Shown in pieces: positions 49,901 through 55,639 of a stretch of DNA of 64,000 nucleotides (the stretch's first letter is position 1; each line of letters starts with the position of its first letter). Location of the stretch: positions 3,296,166-3,360,165 of the forward strand of contig NC_087069.1 of NCBI RefSeq assembly GCF_963678635.1. Direction: 5' to 3'. A program made the position numbers and the translations under genes. The notes beneath the pieces were generated by a model that had not been told where the DNA came from, did not search any database, and saw nothing but the letters and a program-made list of their open reading frames with translations. The stretch is from Symsagittifera roscoffensis. Its lineage: Eukaryota > Xenacoelomorpha > Acoela > Convolutidae.

Positions 49901-52900
49901 GAGCATCGACCACAGTTTCCAGCACAAGAAGCATACATGGATGTCGTGGCATCAGTGGCTGGTGCCGAAATTAAAAAAAAAATGGAAACTTAGAAAAAAA
50001 GATCGCTTCTTTGTTTTTCATGTTTTGTGCTTCGCTAGATGACTGCTAGTTTGGTTGTTTGCAGACATGCGATGGTGACTCACTGGGTAGAGACACACAG
50101 ACAGAGTCGCAGCCACCAGTTGACCAAGCCAGAGATGAACTTGGCTGCCACTACTTCCACCACTCCTCAGGACCCCACCTCAGCCTCCAGCCAACCACTC
50201 CCTGCCAGTTCCTCCTCACGACGTCCACCAGGATCCAGATCCTCGGCAGCAACATCCCAGAACCGCCACAGGTGGGCATCAGTCTCTCCCGGTCCCCTGA
50301 ACGCCGCCGCCACCACCCGACTGTCTTTTGTGTCGATGGCGGGGGCAACCCAGCTGCAGCAGCAGCAGCCATTGCATCACACCCTGAGCACGAGTAACAC
50401 ACTAGCATGCAATCAGCAACAACCTCACCAGTTGTCCCTGTTGTTAGTTGTCTAACCAAGCATCAGTTCAATAACTCTTACATATCTCACGCAGTTTGTT
50501 GTTTAGAAAAGAGATAATGATTGCAGTTTAGTTGACTTGACTTGTGTTTACGTGTAATTGGGAGCACTGACCATACTAATCAGTTGATTTTTGCATGAAA
50601 TTGCAACCTTTTATCCGCGAATCTTCACATTTTTTTTCTAGAAAAAATAACATTCTCAGCATTTTTTCTGTTCATTAGCTCTTTCGGATCGCGTTTGTTC
50701 AAATCATTGTTTTTCATAAAATAGAAATTTACCAAAACTGATGTTTAGCAATCCAGCAAGTGGTACGCTGCCGGGTAACGCACACCAACTATCGCAACAC
50801 TACACACACGCTAATAACTGCAACACGCTTCCACCGAATGCAACTTCAACATCGAATCAGGGGGGACTTTCCTCGACACGGCGTTCGCCAGTCTCTAATT
50901 CAAACAATCAGCTTACTGCGCAAAACACCCAATTGAACAACACTCAGGGATCACTGAACACTTCCCAGGTGGCAGGGGGTAGTAGTTCGAATCCCAGCTT
51001 GACTGTAGCCCCGTCTGGTGCGTCTTCTAGTGGCCATCAGACAGTGGTGGCGTACTACTTCTGCAATGAGACAATTCCATACAGGACAGTGGTGCCATTC
51101 AAGAATGTGACACTTGCACAGTTCAAAGCTCTCTTGACTAGGAGAGGGAGGTTCAGGTGATGAAATATTACCGCTTTCTTTACACGTTTTTACTGCATTA
51201 ATGATTAACTTCATTAAACGTTTGAAATGTTGCTCACGCTTATTTTCACTTGCGAGAGCAATTGACTTGTAATCAGGAATTATATCATTTCTACTAAACA
51301 ACTTCTCTGACAAATTTAGTATTGTCGTACAGTTGTCTATCTTGTTTTGTCAGTCTATCGTTTGTCTGCTAATATATGGTCGGCCTTAATAGCTTTTTTT
51401 CTATTTAGTGGCACTTTTGCTGCCTAGCATTGTCATTTTTTGAACAACTGTTGTTGTTTTTTGCTCATTCTCCTTGTTTATTTTTAATTTTTTTTTCATG
51501 TTCAATTCTTTTTCGTTTGTTAAAAGGAAGGAAAATTAAGCTCTCCCCCATTGCAAAAACGGAAATTGTCTGAGAAAAAAACATGAAAATTTTTAAGGTA
51601 CGAAATTGGATTTTTTTAAGAGTAATGAACGTATTGAAGGCTCTTATATAGGGCTTGCTGATTTTTTTTTTCAGGAAAAAGTCTTAAAACATTGATGCAC
51701 TTAGGTATATATGCACTTTTTGAGTTCAATTGAAATTCACCTGCTGAAAGTGACGTGAATAGGACTCTCCAAATACGATTTTGAAAATGGCGCGAAAATT
51801 TGTGAACGATTTCTAGTTTCGAAAGTGGAATTTAATTTTTAGATCAACCGAATAAAAACTATACCTGTTCATCCAGTTTTCTCAATTTGGGTTAATATTA
51901 TCAAAAAAGCGCTGGTCATAAATTGTTCTAAAAATTCAAAGAGCTTAAAGTGCATCTTTTTTTTCTCTGAAATTCGAAAGTTGAGATTTTTTTCAACAAA
52001 GTCAGTGTTTTTTATGTTTACTTGTGTGCATTACTCTTATAATCTTCGATTGGCAATGCTTTAGGTTTATCTTGGAAATCAAATATTTGTCTGATTGTCA
52101 TTTTTGTCTTGCTTTCAAACTTGCTTTTTTTTATTTGACGCGGCCTGGCTGTTGGTTTCTTTTCAAGTTCAGTTGAAGTATTTTGCTGAACGGAAGGCAA
52201 TATACTGGCAAAAGTTCAAATTGCGTTCAATGTGCTTTATCTTCTATCTTTTTAAAATTGGGTTAATTTCATCAACGAAAGTTTCAATCGGGTTTTGTTC
52301 TTGAAATTGTAAGAGCCTTAGTGTCATTCATTTTCTTTAATTCGAAAGTTAATGTTTTCTTTTAAAAAACAGTCAGTTTTTTTATTTCCTTGTGTTCATG
52401 AGTCTTTTCTAACTGTGTGTTGCCAATGTTTTCCTTGGAAATATGAAATTGAAGTTTTTTTTCAAAATTCAAGTCGTATTTTTTTTCTGTTTTTTTTTGT
52501 ATTCACGATTTTTTCAATTGTCTGTTGGATATGTTTTGTTCAAAAGTATTAAAAATTGGTCATACTTTTGATTTTTGATTTGACGCGGTCTGGCGGTTGG
52601 TTTCCTTTGAAGTTCAATTGAAGTTTTTTGCTGAACGGAAGGCAGCAGAATAGCAAAATTTCAAATTCTGTGTAAAAACTGAACGACTTTTATCGTCGTA
52701 AGTGTATGTCAATTTTAGATTCAACAGCGAATTAAACAATTACATATTGATTTGTTTTTCTCCATGTGTGTTCATTTTGAGAAAAAAAGCAGCGCGAATC
52801 ATAAAATATTCTTGAATTTCAAACAGCTGTTCTTACCATGTGTGCGAAAAAAATACAATATCGTTGATGTTCTCTTGTGTTTCGCTGTGGTGTGTAGGTA

Positions 52901-53024
52901 TTTCTTCAAGATGCGCAGCAATGAGATTGAGTTGGGGGGAGTTGTGCAGCAGGAAATCACGGAGGACGAAGACGTGTTGCCACTGTTCGACGGGAAGGTC
53001 ATCGGCAAAATTGAGAAACAGTAG
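25703..53024 (+). CDS. Axin: Axin, C-terminal 746 residues over nine exons (gene span)
   Basis: Axin is the scaffold of the cytoplasmic beta-catenin destruction complex, bringing together GSK3, CK1, APC and beta-catenin. DIX polymerisation with Dishevelled turns Wnt signals on. The nine exons 25703-25927, 29849-30122, 32479-32661, 37824-38068, 46042-46362, 46625-46876, 50065-50271, 50749-51156 and 52898-53024 total 2,242 bases and join in one open frame with matching phases at every junction. In order they give a [10 protein letters not shown] linker, a GSK3-binding helix ([10 protein letters not shown]), the beta-catenin motif ([14 protein letters not shown]), Ser/Gly/Gln/His-rich linkers and a DIX domain ([12 protein letters not shown] ... 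IGKIEK). These agree with known Axin order. The N-terminal tankyrase and RGS parts are missing from the window. Transposons occupy most introns. Confidence 0.93.
26160..26720. repeat. Dispersed hairpin-repeat family, intron copies
   Basis: Begins with AGGAGTCGATGAACTTGATTC near 26,160, followed by TATATAGGTCGTGATG, and carries two copies of the family core. AAGGTCACGAAAAACGTGATCG lies near 26,347 and a decayed version near 26,618, each followed by TTCGAAA(A/G)TGGA. TCACG and CGTGA form a perfect hairpin. Related copies occur near 25,104, 37,615, 39,249, 45,450, 49,257 and 51,617. Confidence 0.65.
27066..27135 (+). repeat. tRNA-like SINE head, copy 1
   Basis: An A-box-like TAGCGTAGAGGTAATG and a B box GGTTCGAACCT, spaced as in a tRNA gene. 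The acceptor stem does not pair properly, so this is a tRNA-derived SINE head or tRNA pseudogene rather than a working tRNA. Confidence 0.55.
27401..28958. repeat. 1.56-kb tandem duplication, unit 2 with partial exon
   Basis: A near-perfect direct copy of 25,844-27,400, with one extra A in a poly-A run. The first 84 bases repeat the 3' part of Axin exon A including its GTCAGT donor, but without any splice acceptor, so the exon copy should be skipped. TGAC is present at both junctions, suggesting microhomology-mediated duplication. An assembly artefact from two haplotypes is an alternative. Confidence 0.93.
28624..28693 (+). repeat. tRNA-like SINE head, copy 2
   Basis: Identical to the head at 27,066-27,135, present because of the tandem duplication. 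Confidence 0.55.
28959..29848. other. Intron end with a threefold tandem repeat
   Basis: Between 29,165 and about 29,700 a unit of roughly 175 bases is repeated three times with divergence. Each copy has TATGACAA, a CGGATxAxTTG block, a TAACxACGTG block, GCTTxGTxA and CTCCGAAAATA-like sequence. The CACGTG-like E-box core recurs in copies 2 and 3. No gene is seen. The 3' end is the acceptor TTATTTCCAG of the next exon. Confidence 0.6.
29849..30122 (+). CDS. Axin: Axin exon B, with an alternative donor at 29,991
   Basis: The first G completes ATG from exon A, giving M-G-E. The RRLQKHNRR segment matches the basic YRIRKQHRRE-like region of Axin that follows the DSEQQSLSSD block. Two GTGAGT donors occur in phase 0, at 30,123 (long form) and at 29,991 (short form, ending ...DQH). 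Both would join correctly to the next exon. The extra 44 residues of the long form are Ser, Met, His rich. Confidence 0.8.
30123..32478. other. Axin intron
   Basis: No gene seen. It includes a segment (about 30,560-30,800) that reappears inverted near 38,470-38,600 (GGCGTTTTTAGGCACTTTT and GCGCC blocks), and a run of C bases near 30,979-30,992 that may mark low-quality assembly. The acceptor is TTTGTTGCAG at 32,478. Confidence 0.5.
32479..32661 (+). CDS. Axin: Axin exon C, GSK3-binding helix
   Basis: Sixty-one codons, phase 0 at both ends, ending before GTAAGA. After a Gln-rich stretch it has [21 protein letters not shown], corresponding to the amphipathic helix of vertebrate Axin (FAEELIHRLE-type) that binds GSK3. 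Hydrophobic spacing is conserved. A His-rich end follows. Other frames are closed or lack similarity. Confidence 0.9.
35650..35715 (+). repeat. tRNA-derived SINE head
   Basis: CCTAGGTGGCAAAGAATAC resembles an A box and TGATTCGAATCCG a B box at normal tRNA spacing. The sequence runs into T-rich DNA, and acceptor pairing is poor. Confidence 0.5.
36285..36372 (+). repeat. tRNA-derived SINE head, second type
   Basis: TAGCTCAATGGTTTAG is an A box and TGTTCGATTCTAG a B box. The long variable part between them suggests decay. It is preceded by a TTTTGTCGGCTTAGTT motif shared with other intron repeats. Confidence 0.5.
37824..38068 (+). CDS. Axin: Axin exon D, beta-catenin-binding motif
   Basis: Begins in phase 0 after TGTGTTTAG and ends with two bases (AG) before GTGAGA. 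The final [13 protein letters not shown], with V from the next exon, matches the beta-catenin-binding helix of Axin (ENPESILDEHVQRV in vertebrates, from general knowledge). The preceding part is Ser, His, Gln rich linker. The motif is split between exons D and E. Confidence 0.93.
39172..39243 (+). repeat. tRNA-derived SINE head joined to the dispersed repeat
   Basis: GTGGCTAAGGGGTTAGTGC is a good A box and GGATCGAACCCG a B box. It is immediately followed by the dispersed repeat, so the pair may be one tRNA-headed SINE family. Confidence 0.55.
39245..39670. repeat. Dispersed repeat, best-preserved copy, with terminal inverted repeats
   Basis: Starts AAGAGTAATGAAC (39,249) and ends GTTCATTACTCTT (about 39,653), a 13-base inverted repeat. 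The interior has TTCGAAAGTGGAATTTAATTTT and AATTCAAAGAGCTTAAAG, shared with the copy at 51,617-52,045. No coding capacity. Confidence 0.7.
39735..39977 (-). repeat. Copia 3' LTR
   Basis: A 243-bp LTR, left copy on the plus strand. It matches 44,568-44,810 apart from two single-base changes. In element sense it begins TATTGGTG and ends CCTTGAAA, which is not the usual TG...CA, so the exact ends could be off by a few bases. Confidence 0.9.
39992..43489 (-). CDS. pol: Copia gag (C-terminal part)-pol polyprotein, 1,165 aa
   Basis: In order it shows a gag body (a UBN2-like alpha-helical region, about residues 1-135) and two CCHC zinc knuckles ([14 protein letters not shown] near 142 and [14 protein letters not shown] near 176). 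Then come an aspartic protease (VDSGAT near 228), an integrase zinc finger (WHCRMGH near 356, CETC near 370) and a DDE core (HTDILGP near 404, SDGAGEY near 460, E of ENRKIE near 497). RT follows (TAYLNA near 757, VDDI near 846), then RNase H (SDADWAG near 1015 and a STAEAEH box). This is the Ty1/copia order. The spacing between the His pair and Cys pair of the integrase finger is only about 8 residues, much shorter than usual, suggesting an in-frame deletion. The N-terminus of gag is in another frame upstream, overlapping by 34 bases. Confidence 0.95.
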   Translation of the reverse strand: MHIWCELVQSLDKKSVLFLRPYKGNGSKAWDVLRKRFKSFERPRLISELTTLKKNSNETVIDYMTRAEEIQYNLEQVNEGVSEKMLISIILKGLPKQFETFSTIAKFSRDEKSLDELKRDLVNFDSERQVIEKEHAFNSENRVCFKCHKRGHVSKQCRENLSSRRDSEDRARKIQCYECKEFGHIAKYCQAKKKFISKTKREQQNLVAETEAHFSFLSGVSPGEDLVVDSGATSNMIKDRDMFVSLDENFKGSVSNANFSESKILGKGEVRFRVKDEKGEFKMIELKDTLYVPENSRNLLSVSKMKKAGAEVVFGASSFVRQGNGSVYPLREESGLFLWDTFVGKDECYVVSTLKQWHCRMGHNNYKDLLCETCELNKAKKKPVPKDSYTRATRTLDFVHTDILGPIDPLAEDGHRYAISFVDSFSRYLKIYFMKTRDEATEKLESFIADIGVPQTLVSDGAGEYIGQDFRRVCRKQKIRLETSAPYTPQENRKIERLWGTITPMARCIIFDANWSKTYWPYALNMAANLKNMCFHSAIGKTPYESMYGEKPNLNFVKTFGCVAYSFVEKQFRKKLDKNSRRGIFLGTSENSKAYLIGIESEGKLKVQKTRNVSFDESKFYFEKKIEIDEGERVGDVVFFGEVLENIPKSAKEALADPDWQEAMKKEFDSLEKNKVWELVRNRGKKPIGSRWHFALKYGPNGEISRFKARFVAKGFSQVEGRDFHETYSPTAKMSTIRIVLSLAVQNRYQLRQLDIKTAYLNAKLDEEILMKQPEGFEKFDEEGKPLVCLLKKSLYGLKQSGRNWHRTLKSYLEELGFENSVFDECLFVRRIEGEIEGLICLWVDDIVVCGADKNFCSWFERNISEKIEISDTSDLKWFLGMKIDYSGNEIRISQEKYVEKLISRFRMTEAKPITTPLGENEKLTKEDCPLEGSIEQENMKKCDYRGLVGCLNYLALSSRPDICFAANLLSSFVENPGEKHWKAGKKCLRYLLGTKSLPLVYRRDKALNLVSYSDADWAGNIDNRRSTSGYCFKLSDNSGVISWSSRLQRCVSTSTAEAEHNAVVETVKKGIHLQGILSDLGILGNRLLEVFVDNQACIALSKHSMNHGKTKHFAIKLHFLRELVEQKKVTLTFLPTANMPADALTKNLGKCKTAFFRDILLGTT
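43456..43707 (-). CDS. gag: Copia gag N-terminus (83 aa), frameshifted from the rest
   Basis: Starts with an ATG in good position after the leader and reads [22 protein letters not shown], the typical copia gag opening (a ligand-like motif of F-x-G-x-x-(F/Y)-x-x-W/F spacing). The frame ends at 43,456, while the continuation of gag lies in the ORF that begins before 43,489. Copia normally has one continuous gag-pol ORF, so a one-base indel in this overlap has broken this copy, or there is an assembly error in an A/T run. Confidence 0.85.
   Translation of the reverse strand: MSKTNRIVFSGKEEDFSYFEEQFEARIFHLKLNKILDETVDYRNFMPSLRPNASSDQKQAAIVKAKRFLKKNSCISGANLCSL
43708..44553 (-). other. Copia leader
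   Basis: About 845 bases between the primer site and gag start, long for a copia element. The plus strand is pyrimidine rich (TTCT repeats, 44,215-44,420), so the transcript leader is purine rich. No ORF is supported. An IRES-like or packaging role cannot be judged. Confidence 0.5.
44554..44567 (-). promoter_or_regulatory. Primer-binding site for initiator Met tRNA (half-tRNA type)
   Basis: In element sense the 14 bases GGTTATGGGCCCAG lie directly after the 5' LTR. They are complementary to the anticodon stem-loop of initiator tRNA-Met, the internal priming site known for Drosophila copia, rather than to a tRNA 3' end. Confidence 0.9.
44568..44810 (-). repeat. Copia 5' LTR
   Basis: Right LTR copy, which would hold the element promoter. 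Nearly identical to 39,735-39,977, and followed by the ATTTT target duplication. Confidence 0.92.
44816..46041. other. Axin intron after the copia insertion
   Basis: AT-rich. It holds a copy of the dispersed repeat (about 45,450-45,800) with AAGGTCACGAAAAACGTGATCG at 45,625. The acceptor TTGTTTGCAG ends at 46,041. No gene seen. Confidence 0.5.
46042..46362 (+). CDS. Axin: Axin exon E, start of the Ser/Gly linker
   Basis: The first G completes Arg and V follows, finishing the beta-catenin motif (HVSRVF). The rest is low-complexity linker with a CSSCGQ pair of Cys and a Ser/Gly/Asn/Met-rich tail, ending ...PPPSSST plus AG. The donor is GCAAGT at 46,363. Reading on to the next GT would break the frame of exon F. 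Confidence 0.87.
46363..46624 (+). other. GC-AG intron of Axin
   Basis: The donor AG|GCAAGT at 46,363 is a consensus GC-type site, and the acceptor TTTGTTAG ends at 46,624. Only this donor gives the right phase: AG plus A makes Arg and continues as YNKQLL, whereas the nearby GTGACA site leads to a stop within ten codons. Length 262 bases. Confidence 0.75.
46625..46876 (+). CDS. Axin: Axin exon F, Gly/Ser-rich linker
   Basis: Eighty-four codons with CGHD, a run of Gly codons, and [27 protein letters not shown], before GTAAGT. It enters with the last base of Arg and leaves with two bases (AA). The frame agrees with both neighbours. No catalytic or folded domain is expected in this Axin region. 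Confidence 0.87.
46877..50064. other. Axin intron with several repeats
   Basis: A block of three to four degenerate tandem copies (about 47,470-48,280) shares TCTGAGATGAAG, GGCTATTCCC and AAAAGTCCATTTTTTGA at roughly 190-300-base spacing. A SINE-like end hairpin lies near 48,704 and a copy of the dispersed repeat near 49,200-49,500. No gene seen. The acceptor is TGTTTGCAG at 50,064. Confidence 0.5.
50065..50271 (+). CDS. Axin: Axin exon G, Thr/Ser/Pro-rich linker (3' end uncertain)
   Basis: The first A completes Lys. The frame runs [13 protein letters not shown] and on. A donor CAG|GTGGGC at 50,272 gives the phase needed by exon H. The frame stays open for another 60 codons with a Gln/His-rich coding-like composition before a stop at 50,453, and weak in-phase donors exist there (for example near 50,431), so a longer splice form is possible. 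The overlapping frame starting at 50,059 does not join the flanking exons and is rejected. Confidence 0.75.
50749..51156 (+). CDS. Axin: Axin exon H, linker and first half of the DIX domain
   Basis: Starts after TGATGTTTAG with the last base of a codon. A Ser/Thr/Asn/Gln linker of about 100 residues leads to [15 protein letters not shown] and [17 protein letters not shown], beta strands 1-2 and helix 1 of the DIX domain, which polymerises head to tail and binds Dishevelled. It ends with two bases (AG) before GTGATG. Confidence 0.93.
51157..52897. other. Last Axin intron
   Basis: Contains a full copy of the dispersed repeat (51,617-52,045) with AAGAGTAATGAAC / GCATTACTCTT ends and, at about 52,098, the empty paralogous site of the copia insertion. 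A direct repeat TTTGACGCGGYCTGG...GAACGGAAGGCA occurs at 52,133 and 52,577. The acceptor GTGGTGTGTAG ends at 52,897. Confidence 0.55.
51617..52045. repeat. Dispersed repeat copy, with inverted ends
   Basis: Aligns by eye with 39,245-39,670 over its whole length. Flanking sequence to the right also matches the copia insertion site, so the family unit is longer than the part between inverted ends. Confidence 0.7.
52898..53024 (+). CDS. Axin: Axin exon I, second half of the DIX domain and stop
   Basis: The first G completes Arg. [20 protein letters not shown] and [16 protein letters not shown] complete DIX strands 3-5, including the conserved D/E-rich [10 protein letters not shown] loop. It ends with TAG at 53,022-53,024, right after the DIX domain as in other Axins. 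Confidence 0.95.
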
Positions 53025-53465
53025 ATCACCCACACATCCCCCTTCTTCCACAGATGCACAGCAGCACACACAAACACACACACACACACACACACATCCC
53101 GTATCTATCAATTATTTCTATCATTCGCCTACTAATTTGAAATCCGTTTCTACAGACTTCTTGCTTCTGTTTTCATTACCAAAAGCAGACTCCTCACTTC
53201 ATGTTTTATCCATCTTTCTTCGAAGGATCATCAATTATGATAGCAAGTTGACGACAACCCGACACAAGAGAAATCTACCACCAGAACATGGTTGACAGTT
53301 ACTGAAGAAAAAACAAAACATCAGCAGGGTCAAGTTGAGCAGATCAGTTGGAACTGGCAGCAGATTCAGAAACTAACAATAATTGCGAGTCTAACGCATC
53401 CTTCTTTTGTTTGCGTAAACTCAGTCAATTGATTTTATGTTCAATAAAAAACTCTGCATCAAAGT
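53025..53465 (+). other. Axin 3' UTR
   Basis: Follows the stop codon. It has a CA microsatellite (53,066-53,096) and ends shortly after AATAAA. No other gene feature seen. Confidence 0.75.
53443..53448 (+). terminator. Polyadenylation signal of Axin
   Basis: AATAAA in TTCAATAAAAAAC, about 420 bases after the stop codon. This is the first good signal downstream. Confidence 0.75.
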
Positions 53466-55356
53466 ACGAACCATAGCGTTACTAGTATGCCCTGTCACGA
53501 AAGTTCTTTGTTTATACGAGCGGAGCGCAGCATTGATTATAAATCCATTTCCATTTTTTTAAAAGTAGGAAATTTGGATCTGTGGCAGTAAAACCAACTC
53601 GGTTTGTTAATACTTAAGTTATTTTTCTCTTTTTCAACGTAAAAGATTTCGCCTTAGATTATATCGGCTTTGTGGCCTCCTATTGCGTCGTTTTATGAGC
53701 GAAACAATTTCTTGTGTGCTTTTTTGAGGGTTAGAGGCCTTTAATTTGTAAGTCGTTTTGAATTTTTTCGACTTCTGAAAATGATTCTGGTTAGTTTTTT
53801 TGTTACCAACTGGTGAACTTTCTTCCGATGCTTGATTCTCATTCTACTGTTTTTTCTTGTTTTTTTTTCAAAACTAGATTTTTCTAGAAAACACCACCCC
53901 TGGAAAATATTCTGCGAACGCCACTGAATGGAAGATCAATCGTCAGTCTCAAAAATTGAAAGAGCTTGATTTTTTGAATATTTTTTCTCTAAGTTCTCAT
54001 TAAGTTCATTGTTTTCTCCCTGAGTTCATTGACTCCGAATATCTCTTGGCTATGTTTAAAATATTAGATGTTTTTGGCTCAGCTTGCGTGCGCTTCGCTA
54101 TATATGAACAATGGTTGTATTTAAAAATCTATTAGAAGTAGTTTACACTGAAACTGTCAGCCAGATATAACTGCAGGAAAATTATAATTTTTTGATAAAT
54201 GGCAATTGATCAAACATGACTAGACTGTAGCTTTACTTATTGCATTTACAACATGCATAAATATTTTTAATGAGCTGTATGTGTTACAAATTATCACCGT
54301 ATCAGTTATGATTAAGTTTTGTCTTCCAAAGAGTATTTCAGCAACGGATTGTCCCAGTTAGTCTATATTAGAAAGAGCTTTGGCTTTTGCCCAGGGCCAA
54401 TTCAAAGTATTTCGCAGTATCTTTGTCATATTTTTCTGATTGTTAAAGCGTTTCATTGTTCGAATTCCAATGATTCTTTCTTATTTGTTGCGCAAAATAG
54501 AAGTACTGCAATGCATTAACAATTTATATTTTTACAGATCTTTCGAAAATAAACTTGAGTCTCAAAAGAAACTTTGAACAAGGACCATTAGTAAGTTACA
54601 AAAGTAAAGTTCTCACTTGTTGCAAAATAGCTTAGTAACTTCTTCAAATGCAAGCAGCGTAATTTCAACGAAAAGTCTGTTTGCGATGAAAGCAGATTAC
54701 TCTTGAGATGAAGGCTACCTTATAATATAACTCGATGACAGAAAAGGTGCTCTAAACGTTCATGAAGGCTGTGGTACTATGAATGCGCGTCTTTGCATAA
54801 AGTCACAGCATTTGCACTGTTTTCTTTGTGGAAAACAAAGCGATGCAAACATTGAATTTTAAAAACAATCATTTAAAACTGTATAAATGAAGGGCATTCG
54901 TTAGATCACGAGTGCAGCTCCTACAGAAAACTCATTTGAAAAACTACTCACAGAATGGTGGTGATGTTGGCTACATTTGTTGTCATGATATCAGCAATAG
55001 CGTTAAAAGTTGAAATCATTTGTATATTTGGCGTGTTTTCAAAAAATCAAATCGCTGACTAGACACTCAATACCCTTTCTAAGCTTAATTAAGCCTTTTG
55101 TTTTCTGGGTTTTATTTACAGTTTTTTTTATCAATTATAATTTCAATGTAATCAATTTTAGCAAAATTTTCAGTTTTGATTGTAAATAGATTAGTTTTAA
55201 TCTCAAATTATTCAAAACTCTCTGTTTTTCTCCTTAGATACTGCTCTTTAACTAGTTTAAAAACTGACATTTTGAACTGTCGTTAAACTAGTGTAGTGAA
55301 AAATAAACATTTTAGAAAAAATTAAAAAATTTTATTAAGTGTTTTAGAACATGTTA
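53466..55356. other. Intergenic sequence
   Basis: AT-rich, with no gene. A GTGGCCTCCTATTGCGTC block near 53,668 repeats one at 35,992 in an Axin intron. A decayed end of the dispersed repeat (GTTCATTGACTCC) is near 54,017. Short inverted sequence AACTAGTTTAAA / TTAAACTAGT occurs near 55,250-55,300. Confidence 0.45.
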
Positions 55357-55639
55357 TTAGAAAAAAGTCTGAGTGTCCGTTAGCGAGCTCCTTGAGAACC
55401 AATCGCTCCTTGTGTAATGTGAGATTCTTTGTATGCTGGACGCACATATTGGCCCCATTAGCAAGATCTTCGAACGCTCGGCAGGGTTCGCTCTGTGTTT
55501 TTGGTGCAACAGAATACCGGTTTGAATGTAGGGCGAAATGTGATTACTCATATTACTTCTAGGAACGACCTTCACCCTTCTCTGCTGTAAACTTGGCTGG
55601 CGATCTCGGCGGGGTCAAGCATGTCTATTTTTAGTCCTT

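Noticed and set aside
50059-50397. Alternative 112-codon frame over Axin exon G
   Set aside because: It does not match the phases of exons F and H, whereas the other frame does.
52833-53111. Cys/Val-repeat ORFs opposite the last Axin exon
   Set aside because: They read the CA microsatellite and the antisense of the DIX exon.
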